A DNA stretch of 21,534 bases from Psilocybe azurescens (lineage: Eukaryota; Basidiomycota; Agaricomycetes; Agaricales; Agrocybaceae): assembly GCA_023853785.1 (NCBI GenBank), contig JAJIRX010000002.1, positions 1 to 21,534 of the forward strand, read 5' to 3'. The position numbers and the translations under genes are program-made. The first letter of the stretch is position 1; the number at the start of each line of letters is the position of its first letter. Below are positions 1 through 10,479 of this stretch, piece by piece. The notes under the pieces were generated by a model that was not told the DNA's origin, searched no databases, and was given only the letters and a program-made list of their open reading frames with translations.

Positions 1-176
1 TGCCAATATTGATGAGAGGTGGACGAGGAGATATTAAATGAGAACGGGGACCAAGAATTTGACATATGGATCAGTGAGATATCCCTTTGAACTGCAGATA
101 GTCTGGCGACTGCAGCATCGTTATCTGTAGAACGGATTGGGGCGTCGCCGGCCTGTGCTCTGGATGGAGGAAGCAT
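1..176 (-). CDS. PPM1: Leucine carboxyl methyltransferase 1 (PP2A C-subunit methyltransferase), 5' end only
   Basis: The minus strand from ATG at 176-174 reads a short N-terminus and then S-T-D-N-D-A-A-V-A-R-L-S-A-V-Q. This is followed by G-Y-L-T-D-P-Y-V-K-F-L-V-P and P-R-P-P-L-I-N-I-G at the window edge. That is the start of the leucine carboxyl methyltransferase fold (PPM1/LCMT1), which uses S-adenosylmethionine to methylate the C-terminal leucine of the protein phosphatase 2A catalytic subunit and so promotes holoenzyme assembly in the cytosol. Only about 60 codons are present; the rest lies to the left. The reading frame breaks twice, each time as an apparent one-base loss in a homopolymer: the T run at 86-88 (an A run in the gene) and the G run at 46-49 (a C run in the gene). 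For a normally single-copy housekeeping gene, assembly error is more likely than pseudogenization. The gene is divergent from the nuclease-helicase gene. Family recognition is from memory of the family pattern. Confidence 0.82.
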   Translation of the reverse strand, partial: MLPPSRAQAGDAPIRSTDNDAAVARLSAVQRDISLIHMSNSWSPFSFNISSSTSHQYW

Positions 177-368
177 GAGGTGAAGGACTCAGGAGGTGGA
201 GCACGTGAACTAACCGACCGCGTTGACTCAACATAACCGAGCCACGACGTATCTGAACTGAGTCAATTTGACCCACAATGTCATGGCTCCCTCCGCATCA
301 TGCCCACTCTTCTTTGTTTTTAGGCCCTATATAAAGCCTACAATGCGATCCACTCCCCACAGCAAGAA
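177..368. promoter_or_regulatory. Divergent promoter between PPM1 and the nuclease-helicase gene
   Basis: Only 192 bp separates the two start codons (176 on minus, 369 on plus). The gap contains a palindromic E-box CACGTG at 202-207 and two Gcn4/AP-1-type heptamers, TGACTCA at 224-230 and TGAGTCA at 259-265. A TATA-like TATATAA lies at 329-335, about 34 bp before the plus-strand ATG. That TATA position would give a very short 5' leader for the helicase gene. Site functions are inferred from consensus only. Confidence 0.6.
329..335 (+). promoter_or_regulatory. TATA box of the nuclease-helicase gene
   Basis: TATATAA sits about 34 bp upstream of ATG 369. This is the only TATA-like element in the divergent promoter, and it supports 369 as the true start. 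Confidence 0.5.
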
Positions 369-3300
369 ATGAGTGCCCGAAAGTCTTTGACAGCCACAAA
401 CCTTGCGGCCCATCAGCAACTCGATTGTGACCTCTACATCCATAATGTCTACAACGGCAAAGGTGGCTCAGCTGCCCACACGGGAACATCCAGTCCCTCG
501 GAGCTGGCGAGGGCGCACTTTAAACGTGGTTTAGACTGGGAGACATGTCTTTATTCCTGGTTGGACAGGTCGCAGCTTCTCAAGGTACCTTCCGTTCCGC
601 TGGACCCTGATAGCCTTTTGGAAAATATCCTGGCCGACGACCGAAAGCTTTTTTTCATAACCGGGCTGTCTTTCTGGCCCTCAAACCAAGCTTGCAGCAC
701 GATTTTCTGAAGGAACTGAACCACTCACATTTGGCCTTGCCAAACCGGACTTACTTGAAATCAGGCAAACCGATAAAGGTATTTATTGAGAGTCATAGAT
801 GCCAAAGCGTCTAAACATGTCAAGGTGAATAATTATATATGTCCTCCACATATTGAGCTCCTGAAATGCGTACATCAGACATCTCATCACATTCAAATTT
901 ATTTCTACACTCTATGCCTGAACTATCTTCTCTCTCAAACTCAGTACAAGAGTGCGGAATCGGCGGGGTCTGGCTCCCTCCAAAGGACGGTTTTGACATG
1001 GCTCTTCCGTCCATGGACGACATCAAAACTATTTCTATCTCGCTTCTAAGTCCAACTCTGGATGCTCTTCTATTTAGAGATCTGCCGAAAATCGTCTCCA
1101 TGCCTATCGAACGCGTCAAGTGGCACTACAACCCTCTGTGCCGTGGATGTCGATATGAATCAGAGTGTGGACCGAAGGCGCAGACTCAGGGTGAGCTGGG
1201 AAGTATGCCAAATATCTCTATAGACGATGCCAAGGTCTTAAAAGATCTTCTACGTGTGTCTCGTATATCTGGATTACGCAAATCAGATGCACGTTTACCC
1301 GACATAGAAGAACTGCACGAACTCGTTGGAAACACTGTTAAACTTGATAATATCGCAAAACCTCACCAACTGTCGTCAAGAGAGCTAAGCAAATCTTAAC
1401 GCTCCCGAAGAAAGTTCGGGTGCAGCAAGTTGCAATCCAGAGTCCTGTAGTAGAAGCAGCTCGAACAAAGGCTATTCAAGTGAGCAAGCGGCCAGAGGGT
1501 CGTGGAAACGGTCATACTCACCTCAAGCTTTCAAGGTCGTTCCTCGACGTAACTATACGTGTCCACATCAAGAAGATGTTGCGGTCATTATATCCATCGT
1601 CAACGATCCTTCGTCCCCAAGCTCCAATGGAGATTATTTCTGTGTGACAACATATTGCGAGAACACTAACCTCGTCCTTCCACCGCCTATCATGTGTTCA
1701 GCGAGCGATATCATCACCGAACTGGCAGACCTTTTACGTGCAATAGATGTCATCCAGAAGAAAGGCGGCCCCGTATGCACATCGCAATTTTATGTGTGGT
1801 CATCCAGCGAACAACTTTTACTTCAGACACATATTATAAACGCGGCACTTACTTCATCCGTGAACGATCAGGACGTTCGTTTATGCATAGGTGCACTTGC
1901 GCAAGGTGCTTCATTATTGCAGACGACGTTCCAGCCGATATTGTTGTCCGGAGCCCTTCTCAGCTTCTTGGGAAAAGGCAGACGACTGAGGGCCGAGTAT
2001 AAAGCATGCCTCGAACGAATGGGACTTTCTACTGAAGGCACCGTAGAAATCCTCAGGAAAAGAATTGACAGCGAGATTCGGAGGCTTCAAGAAGAATCAA
2101 CTGGTCCTGGGTATGAAGAACGTCGCAAGGAGCTTGGTCAACTTCCGCGTGTTGTTGTATTGAAGAAGGAGATCGAACGACAACTAGCTTTGCCCATACC
2201 CGGATATTGGGATCTCCCTGAGAGCGTTTCGATTTTGCTATCCTTGGCCGAGGCGTGTCCCACAGACGAACAAATTTTCGCAACACACAAGAATCCAGAA
2301 GATACCAAAAATTGGATGCGCTTCTTCTGCGTCGAAATGGTCTGATATTCTCGGTGTTGAATGATTTTAGAAAACGAGCTGTCTCCGCCAATGGTGCCTC
2401 ACTTCTGGTAAACGATGCGAAAACATTGTCTACCCAGTTCATGGATATATGTAAGGAAACACATATACGCAAGCTGTTTTTCATGCAGCAGGTTAGTTAT
2501 GTTTCCCTGTCTTTTTGTATCACAATGACCACCTAACTTTCTCAACAGTTTGAAGTCCTTACCAAGCTCACTGAACTCTGGCAATCCCGTATTGATGGCT
2601 GCCCGGAAGCACCAACCCTCGAATTCTGCAATGTCAGACAAGGAGCGAACGGTATAGAATATGTCTTCCGACTTCTCTCAGGTACCGTTGACGTCCCAGC
2701 ATCGGACAAAGACCACAGTTTCTACGACAAGCTTCTAGTCCTAGACACTCCTGATGTTTCAAGCGGAGAAGACAATCTCCCTGTCGAAGCGTTATTCGAT
2801 GACTTAGGCGTATCTGGTCTGGTATTCCCACTTAACAGATATACCAAAGCTAGCTGGGGCCACCAGCACTGCAGAGTGCAAAAGGAGCTTATGGTGGCTG
2901 ATGTGCGGAATGTCTTCACGGATCGCGATAGACGGCATACGCTTGTGGCATTACGCACTTGGGGAACGGCGGAGATGAAATTAGAAGAAGGCGCCGTCTA
3001 CCGTCTATCGCCGCGTCTTATTGACTTCAATACGACGAAGATCCTGTCGTCATTATTCGAGACCGACCTCAGTTGGGGTTCAGAAGAGGACTTTTACGAC
3101 AATGACGACTATTGTACTCATCGCGATATACCGTTCTTACAGCTCGTCATAGAGCCCAATTCGTTGGGCAAGATAGCAGCAGCCAAACAATATGTGAAAA
3201 CGGAGAATAATATCCAGAAGCTATTCCGTGATCTCAAAGGTTTGGGTGACGATGGGGCGGGCTCGCTTGTTCTTAAAGCATCTCAACATACAGCCACACA

Positions 3301-5081
3301 AAGAATACTCTCAAACCGATTATCTGTAATATGGGGGCCTCCAGGTACGTTTTTCTTGATGATGTCTCAAGGACCGTCTACTGATGCATAACTGCAAATT
3401 ATCAATAGGAACTGGAAAAACATACACGATATCTCTATCGCTCTTGCGCTTAATCGAAGTGGAACGTCGTCACTATGGCCCCCAGCAGAAGATTATATTC
3501 ATAACTGCCATTACTCATGCAGCTATCGAAGCGTGTCGGAGTAAACTTCTCCGCCTTATGGATACATACCGATCAATAAATTTCTTGCCGAATAAGTGGC
3601 TCGAAGATGTCAAAATCGAGGTTGTCTCCAGAGGCAATGACCATCCTGCACCGTCGAGGACAGGATCCACTGTTCACATCTATGCCGGAACCATTTATCA
3701 GGTATGCTCAATACTACAAACAGAAATTTGGTATCTTATTCAAGGATGGCATGTTAGCTATATAATTTCACCAAGAAACACTCGATCGAGGTTGACTGTA
3801 TCATTGTCGATGAGGCGGGTCAAATATCCCTTGGTTCTATCTCTCTTGTATTGCGATCTCTCAGTGTCAATGGTCGCATAATCATTGCGGGAGACTCAGA
3901 ACAGCTAGCACCCATTCTCAGTGCACAATATCCATTGCTCAAATCAAACGCCCTCTTTGGTTCAGTGTTGGACTGCATCATGTTTTCAAAATCGGCGACA
4001 ACCTTCGCAGAGAAAGCTCGGTCCCCTTCCCCTGATCCTGGTGAAGACAATGAGTTCCCATCTTCTCAGGGCACTATTGTACAGCTGACGGAAAACTTCC
4101 GGTATTCTTTTTACGAGTTGTCTGTTACTCAATGCCCACCGACGCCTCTTTTTCTTAGTTTGAACCCAGACCTTGGAGAATTTGTGTCAACCATCTATTC
4201 GCGTCAGTTCAAACCGCAGAAGGTGCAGGCGCGCCAGTTGGCAACGGCCCTGGGAACACTGGCAACAGGAGATCAGCGGTCGAATGGAATTCAGGATAAT
4301 ATCTCGAATGCAGTGCAAGCTTTCCTAATTGCATTGTCGAATGTGATGTTCAGACAGCCTCAATCAAAGCTTGTAGAACCAGAAGTGCATTCCACCACCC
4401 CAGCTAACTTGCTTGTCGGGACATTCGACGTCGCTTTAACGCATCGCCCTGTATCTCTTGCTCTCGTCCGACTACGAAGTTGGTCGGCGCGTACACCCCA
4501 TATAGAGTACGAGTTACATGTGCACGGCGAAGCTGCCGTTGCAGCTGCCCTGGTCACTTCCCTACAGCAATGTTGTCCAACCGATGATATTTTCGTCGCT
4601 ACGCCGCATCGAATACAGCGCGAGGCGGTTAAAGCTGCATTGGCAAGAGCGAATACTCAACTGCCTATTGAAGATACTTTTGATAGACTGCAGCTTGAAA
4701 GTGGAAGTCCAAAGTCCAAGGTTACAGTGGATACTATTGAACGACTGCAGGGTGAATCAATTTATAATTATCTTGATACCATTATTTTTACTGACCTCGA
4801 TCCTCCGCGAAGGTTCCGAAGCCGCTTTTGTTATATGCTTATTCTCTGTTCCGAAGACATTCACATCGGACCTTGGGTTCCTCCTCGAGCGGAGACGTTT
4901 GAATGTGGCAATCAGTCGCGCGAAGACTTTGTGCATCTTAATCAGCTCTGATGAGGTTTTATGCCCTTCAGTGAAGGTTCTTGCAAACGAAGAGACGGCT
5001 AAAGGGTACGCGTTCTTGAAGGCATACGAGAAGAGAGCATGGTCATATTATCTGCCGATCAACGTTGACAATCTATTATGA
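369..5081 (+). CDS. Dna2-like fusion: RecB/Cas4-type Fe-S nuclease plus SF1 (DNA2/NAM7-type) helicase
   Basis: Exons by reading-frame continuity: 369-824, 879-1479, 1536-2491, 2549-3344, 3409-3701, 3758-4101, 4159-4751 and 4813-5081 (seven GT-AG introns of 54-64 nt). After indel correction the product is about 1,436 aa. The N-terminal third is a PD-(D/E)XK nuclease. It shows Cys20 in Q-L-D-C-D-L-Y, the catalytic G-L-A-K-P-D-L-L-E (about 730-760) and V-I-D-A-K-A-S (about 792-812), S-H-H-I-Q-I-Y-F-Y (about 882-908), and then P-L-C-R-G-C-R-Y-E-S-E-C, the C-x2-C-x5-C part of a four-cysteine Fe-S cluster as in Dna2, AddB and Cas4. The C-terminal half has all main SF1 motifs: Walker A G-P-P-G-T-G-K-T (split by intron 3345-3408), D-E-A-G-Q, G-D-S-E-Q-L-A-P, L-T-E-N-F-R, E-R-L-Q-G-S-E and R-R-R-L-N-V-A-I-S-R-A-K. 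The likely role is cleavage and unwinding of DNA in repair or replication; the substrate is unknown. There are five one-base frame breaks, all before 2312: +C at 686-687, -G at 788, -G in 965-968, -C at 1366-1367 and -A in 2307-2311. The helicase half is clean. Assembly error or a decaying nuclease domain are both possible. Confidence 0.88.
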
Positions 5082-5433
5082 ATATATTCTGTGTATGGAC
5101 ACAAGACAAATACAAGATGATGATCAATTTGGAAGGCAAGACCAGTTCAGATCTTGTTCAAGCTTGAACTTTGAAGAGATTCGGATGATAAAATTTGTAA
5201 AATACTTCAAACTCGTATCGTAACCAGGCGGTAACCAGTCGTAACCCTGATCGTTGCGTTGGGCCGTTACGATCAGGTACGCTTGGGCTCGCTTCCAGCT
5301 CGAGTCTATCATCTGAGCCACCGTGGGCTTTGATACAGCCGTAAGGCTTCGTGTTTTCACCACCGACATAGGCGGACCCCAACTTCAACTTGACCAAGCC
5401 CCTGGCATATCCCAGAAAATTATTCTATTCGAC
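5082..5433. other. Intergenic stretch with an inverted repeat and GTAACC repeats
   Basis: No gene is supported here. The stretch holds the 3' flank of the helicase gene and the upstream region of the F-box gene. GTAACC occurs three times at near helical-turn spacing (5220, 5231, 5241). A 9-bp inverted repeat, CCTGATCGT at 5246-5254 and ACGATCAGG at 5269-5277, follows directly. An open frame runs in from about 5323 without an ATG before 5434, so I treat it as leader. Confidence 0.5.
5246..5277. repeat. 9-bp perfect inverted repeat, 14-bp spacer
   Basis: CCTGATCGT (5246-5254) pairs with ACGATCAGG (5269-5277). It lies about 160 bp before the F-box start codon, next to three GTAACC copies. It could be a dimeric activator site; it could also be chance. 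Confidence 0.5.
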
Positions 5434-7350
5434 ATGCATCTTATTCTTTCTGACAGACCGCAGAGCACACCTAATGAGACATCGATGTATCAAGCCCAAG
5501 GATTAACATCGCTTTCAACGGAATTAATCTACGAAATATGCATTTTCCTTAGTCCGAGGTCTGAGGCACTTTCCTTAGGCAGGGATTCCTTCGTGGCCAA
5601 CCTTCAGTACAAGACGAGTCCTTCCAACGATGTTCGCAATTTGCGCCTTACTTGTCATTATCTGAATCAAGTAGTGGAATCTATCCTATTTGAAAACCTC
5701 ACATTCAACTTCCATGTCACCCGACCTAGCTCCTCCGACTTCGAGCATCAGCTATCTTCTCTTGCTTCAAACACCAGCCCAACGCGTCTATATTCAAAAC
5801 ACCTTTCGATCAGTTGCCTTAATCCTCTACAACGTGACCATGGAACTCACTCGTGGAAAGGGATAAGATTTGAAGTCGGTGACGATCCGGCAATTCAGAC
5901 CAAAGCTAATCACATTCAAACCTCCCTTGACCTATACTTTATCAAAGCTATTGCATCTTTGAAAAATTTGCGAAGTGTAAAGCAAGTCCCCGTATTCATT
6001 TTCAATTTTCGCTTTATTGACATTCATAATCCAGGTGGAATATCGCTAATGATGGCCAGACCTCGCATGTAATGCAAGCTTTGCTGGTATTGCCATATCT
6101 CGAAAACATCTATTTCGAGTTTGACAATGATTTCAGCGCATTTGAAACTCTAGGTATCAACAGATTCAGCAGGTTACGACAGTTGCGTCTTTCCTACCGC
6201 AGCTATATCACACTTGAGGAAGCCACCAAATTTCCCGACCACATTGCACAATTGATTCGAGAGAGCCCACTTCTCTCGCATCTTGAGCTCATCGGTCCTT
6301 TGTTCAGCATGGACCGTTTTTCTTTTCAAAACCTTACCAAACTGGTTCCTTCCTACCAACCTCTCCGCCTAGAAAGTCTTCGTCTCAGCAATGCTGTTAT
6401 GGGAGAAGAAAGTATGATTCATCTACGATCTCTTTCATCTTTGGCTCTCAGATACAACGAGGCTTTATTATCAAACTTTGAAGATTTTGACGCCCAAAAG
6501 TCGATAACACAATTGACACAATGCGTGAAGAGGAGATAAAGCTGAAAGAATTGTCTATCGACCGCCTCTCGGAGTCCTTATGTCGCTTCCTCACCTCCTT
6601 CTCTGGATTGCAGTCGATATCCATCGGGCATGAGGATGGCTATAATCATCTCCAGCTGGATCGATCAACCTCGGACATCTTCTTTCAAGACGTTCTCCTT
6701 CGTCACTCACAGACTTTGAAGACGTTGATTTTGAGAACACGCTCGCCAAACAACAGTCTGGTCTTCAATCATAATAGAGCGAATCCATTCAAGGTTTGCC
6801 CAAATCTGACCCGTTGCGGGATCACGCTATTAATTGATGATGCACCGAGTTGCCTTGGAAAAGCCGTAAGTCCTCCAAGTTAACTTGTTCGCAAAGATCG
6901 TATACTTATTACGCTTTTCAGTTGGAATCAATTGTCGCATCTGGGGTCCAGTTGGATATTCTCAATATATGGTATTCTGACTTCAGCAGTCCACCACCTG
7001 GATGCACGAACGGATACTATTCATTTGAGGAAAAGGCCCAGATATTAGCACATATATGGGTGAAGTCTCTTTTGATCGACGATCCCCATCTTTATCCGAG
7101 GGAGATACACCTGCCTGAAATATACCAAACAAGAAGGAAAGGTGCCCAGCTTAACGATCCATATAAATTGATACCCAGTGACAAAATTCCTGGAAGATAC
7201 GTCTACCGCGTCCCCGAAGATATTGAATTGGCGCAGCTTTCTGAGCTTGCTAATGACAGAGACGGCACAGATGAAGATGATGGCTACGATAGTCCTGAGG
7301 ATCCCAATGAGAATGTTAAACGTACTTTTGTTTATTTATACGATTCTTAA
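5434..7350 (+). CDS. F-box/LRR-like protein, tandem copy 1
   Basis: Exons are 5434-5981, 6035-6865 and 6922-7350, about 602 aa after one frame correction. The N-terminus carries an F-box-like helix, L-S-T-E-L-I-Y-E-I-C-I-F-L, followed about 35 residues later by L-R-L-T-C-H-Y-L-N-Q-V-V-E, the usual basidiomycete F-box pattern. The rest is leucine-rich with regular L-x-x-L-x-L spacing (for example S-L-R-L-S-N-A, S-S-L-A-L-R-Y). It ends in a conserved L-D-I-L-N-I-W-Y block and an acidic tail. F-box proteins usually recruit substrates to SCF ubiquitin ligases through Skp1; the substrate is unknown. The first intron (5982-6034) is GC-AG, beginning GCAAGT; the second (6866-6921) is GT-AG. The frame moves back one base at the C run 6493-6495, with no splice site available there. 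ATG 5485 is an alternative start just before the F-box. The decayed paralog follows about 300 bp downstream. Confidence 0.75.
5982..6034 (+). other. GC-AG intron in F-box copy 1
   Basis: The 5' site is AA/GCAAGT and the 3' site is CCAG/GTGG. Only this pairing joins the two reading frames so that V-K-W-N-I-A-N-D-G reads through into the downstream leucine-rich exon. GCAAGT is the classic consensus of the rare GC-AG class, and no GT site nearby restores the frame. Confidence 0.7.
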
Positions 7351-7655
7351 ATTTATTTGTTACATAGGCATTTTCCTATCAGTTTACTATATATATTACT
7401 TTGCTGTTGATGCATTTGACACTTGAAGCTTGATCTGTGTGTGGAGGTCTGACTCCTGAGTACTGCTCGAAAGGTGCCCGATCACCTGACAATATTTTCA
7501 AAGTATAGTGCTGCGGCTGCTGCAGTCTTGAAGCGGCGAACTTAATGTTCACAACAATCAACGAACCCTTGAACCTGTGAATTCTTTAGCCTGCACTCAA
7601 GAAAAAGGATGGTCATTTGTGAATTGCCGATATATACGGGTCGCGAACTCAACAA
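7351..7655. other. Spacer between F-box copies
   Basis: No gene is supported. It includes the AT-rich 3' flank of copy 1 and a TATATA-containing segment near 7630 that may be the remnant promoter of copy 2. Confidence 0.4.
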
Positions 7656-9225
7656 ACCCCAAGGAGGTCTACTGATCTACGCAAGATCTACGAGATATGT
7701 GACTATATCATAATTCATTCACCGACGGTGTCTTCTCTCGCACAGAATAGAAGTGCAGCATGCTTGTATACAAAATACCTCTGCATCAGCCATCTTCATC
7801 CTTTGCAGGACTATCCAACAACTTGGCAATCAAGAAAAGTCAAGAAAGTGGACGCCGGGTCATTTGACGGCAGCGCTCTTCGCATATGCAAATCGGTCAA
7901 CCTCCACATGACCAGAGCAATTTCTTACCTGCGAAATTTGCAGAGCGTAAAGCAAGCCTCGCTCGTTTCTGATCATCACTAACGCTAAACACCAGGTGTC
8001 ATGGCTGCCTTGCTTGCATTACCGTGCCTTGAAGATGTCTATCTCGAATTCGAGCCTAATTTTCAATCTTTCGCAACCCTCGGTATAACCAAACTTACTG
8101 GACTCTATAAACTGGGAATTTCTTACCACGGATTTACCTTACTTGAAGATGCGAACACGTTTCCTGACCATCTTGCACAAGTAATTCGAGACAAGTCCAC
8201 TTCTTTCACATCTCGAGTTCATCGTCCCACTATTCAGCACGGAAAATCTATCCTTTTTCAGCCTCACCAGACTGGTTGCAGTCGACCGACCTCTCCGCTT
8301 GAAAAGTCTTCGCCTTACAAATATAGCTATAGGAGTTGAGAGTGTTGTTCATCCACAGTTTCTTTCATCACTGGCGTTAAAACTCGACGAGGTTTTTGTT
8401 ACGCGTAGCCAAAACTATGATGTGAAAGCATCGATGACGTGTGGGACCACATGGGAAAAGAGGGTGTACAGGTAAAGGATTTGTCTGTTAACCGCCTTCC
8501 GACTTCGCTTCTGAAATATTTGGCGACGTTCTCCGGGCTGCAATTTCCATGTCTTGACCACAAGTGGAGCGGTTCCCTAGGGGCGCCGACAAAGATTTGT
8601 TCTTCAAGCATGTTCTTTCTTGTCGCTCGTTAACACTAAAGACTAAGCTCGTTTTAAGAAGCCTGGCGACATGCTCTATGAGGTTCGATGATAATTATCA
8701 ATACTTTGCCCAAACTTGACTCGATTTGGGTTCACGCTCCTTGTGGATGAAGTACCATTCTCCTTTGAAGAAGCTGTAAGTTATTTGCGACGTTTCAAAT
8801 AATCGCCACATCAAATGGTTAACTTTTCTTGTCAGCTTAATACTATTGTTGCATCAGAAATCAAGCTAGATATACTCAATATTTGGTATTCCCATGTCAA
8901 GAAGCCACTGCCCGGATGCCTGATTGGATTATATTCGTTTACGGAAACTGCAGAGAAGGTAGTACAACAACGGCTCAATGCTCTGTTCTTCACGGATCCA
9001 CGATTTTATCCGAGGGAAGTACACCTCCCTGAGATCTCCAACCCGAAGACACAAACGTTAAACAATGTGTACATGCTAGTACCCAGTGCAGACGATCCTA
9101 CTACGTATGTTTATCGCATAAGGGTTAGCATCACCATATTTGGGAAGGAGTTGGCGTGGACAACCAAGCGGGATACGAGCCATCAAGCTCTTTTGAGTCT
9201 TGGTCAACTTGACTGGAAGTATTAG
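7656..9225 (+). pseudogene. Decayed F-box/LRR-like paralog, tandem copy 2
   Basis: This is homologous along its length to copy 1. A remnant F-box helix, D-L-R-K-I-Y-E-I-C-D-Y, at about 7674-7706 joins directly to a block matching S-S-L-A-S-N-T of copy 1, so most of the F-box and the following segment are deleted. No in-frame ATG precedes it. Downstream blocks match copy 1: P-C-L-E-D-V-Y-L-E-F-E-P, T-F-P-D-H-L-A-Q-V-I-R, S-S-L-A-L-K-L, V-K-D-L-S-V-N-R-L, C-P-N-L-T-R-F-G and L-D-I-L-N-I-W-Y. They lie in several frames, with breaks near 7996-8001, 8190-8195, 8425-8440 and 8590-8640. Splice sites are partly kept: the GC-AG intron at 7952-7995 and the GTAAGT intron starting near 8779 and ending CAG near 8836. 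The start loss and large deletion mark real decay, not just sequencing error. Confidence 0.75.
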
Positions 9226-9363
9226 ACTTCATGTATTAGAGATTAGTCTCTATATAGATTCTGAGCTAGAAGAGCCTGTATTCCAGAAGTTTAAGGCGAA
9301 TCGGCTGATCTCGAGGGAGTTTTGGTTAGACAGCTTTGTTCCGCTTGGCATAAAGTCAGTCCC
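9226..9363. other. Left flank of the transposon insertion
   Basis: Short spacer between the end of the F-box pseudogene and the TTA target duplication. I see no gene, and no clear continuation of the F-box homology. Confidence 0.4.
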
Positions 9364-9366
9364 TTA
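9364..9366. repeat. Target site duplication TTA (left)
   Basis: TTA directly abuts the left inverted repeat and is matched by TTA at 10515-10517 on the right. Confidence 0.75.
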
Positions 9367-9401
9367 GAGTCAGTTCGGCAACATGACACCTGGCGTGTCA
9401 T
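9367..9401 (+). repeat. Left terminal inverted repeat
   Basis: 35 bp, exact reverse complement of 10480-10514. Its inner end contains a hairpin: ATGACAC (9383-9389), a 5-bp loop CTGGC, then GTGTCAT (9395-9401). Confidence 0.93.
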
Positions 9402-10479
9402 CCGACTACCGACTTGACTTATTTAGTATCTCGCGGATTTGATTACGTTTGTACTTTCCCGCGTGACAATTATCATGTGATGCGACGCAAAATATTTGTT
9501 CGGTACACTCTACAGACTACTAATACTTAGGGTTGTGTATAAAAGTCGAGGGTTTTATACTGCGTGTAATGGGCCCACTCCTTAGAGGCCTGAGCCACCG
9601 AAGAATTATGGGCCATCAACAGCAGAGAGAGGCCCAAAGGATGTGGTGAAAGAGTAAGAAGGAAGGTGAGGTGGTAATTAGACACAAAACGCGAATTTAA
9701 AGAAATTGGTATAGATTTTGACAAATGTACTTCTCACAAAGTGTATAGATTATGAAAAGACACGATCATGCAAAATTTTGTAAAGAAATAGAGTGATTTT
9801 ACAGAGTTGTTTCCAAAACAATAGTACTAGTGTACCTCACCTGATGTACACGTTGCGTCTCTGTATCTGATTATTCTTTCGTGAATTACCCTCGTTTACC
9901 TATATGGCCTGACCAAAATGTCAAAAATTTATTAATATCCAAAATCTTCGTGGAGGATCAGACGAGAGGCCCTTAAAAATACAAAAAACATGTCATAATA
10001 CAGAATTAGGGGATCCAATCAGACAGGAAAATGCGCAATTTTGTGTATTAGTATTGTTATTTTCTTGATAGAAATGTTTTTCAGATATCCACTACTACAC
10101 AGCATGTTAGAAGTGCGCTTTTGCAGTCTTCAGAGTCAAAAAGGAAGCATTGTCGAACCAATCCGTCATGATCATTTCCAATCAAACATCGATTAACCTT
10201 CTTTGGAAAATAACTCACTTGTTTCTTCACAGATCACTACAAAATTTTTGTATAATATTTAAAACACTTATTACTATCATTTGTGCAAAGCAAAATTCTA
10301 ATTTTCGAACCCAATGTTCCCTAAATTTGCATTTACTGTGTTTTTGCGAGCACCTTCCATTTTGGACGCCTTTGTCACTTATTAGTCACATCTCGTGATG
10401 TTTATCGAAAATGGATGACAAAAGATATACGGTAACATCACATGATAGCTGTCACACCGGATATGACACGCCAGGGCAG

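Noticed and set aside
3702..3757. Alternative tiny intron or coding continuation after T-I-Y-Q
   Set aside because: Only removal of 3702-3757 joins to L-Y-N-F-T-K-K-H-S-I-E-V-D leading into the D-E-A-G-Q motif; other pairings break the frame.
3384..3881. Independent small gene at 3384-3881 and similar fragments within 369-5081
   Set aside because: Splice sites and motif continuity show these are exons of one nuclease-helicase gene; for example the Walker A motif is completed only across intron 3345-3408.
6493..6499. CCCAAAA heptamer as a programmed -1 ribosomal frameshift site in the F-box gene
   Set aside because: The heptamer is not in the required phase relative to the incoming frame (codons GCC CAA AAG), and no downstream stem was evident. 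A one-base loss from the C run explains the shift more simply.
9527..10398. Short open frames inside the transposon as transposase or passenger genes
   Set aside because: They are short, AT-driven and lack any DDE, DNA-binding or membrane features.
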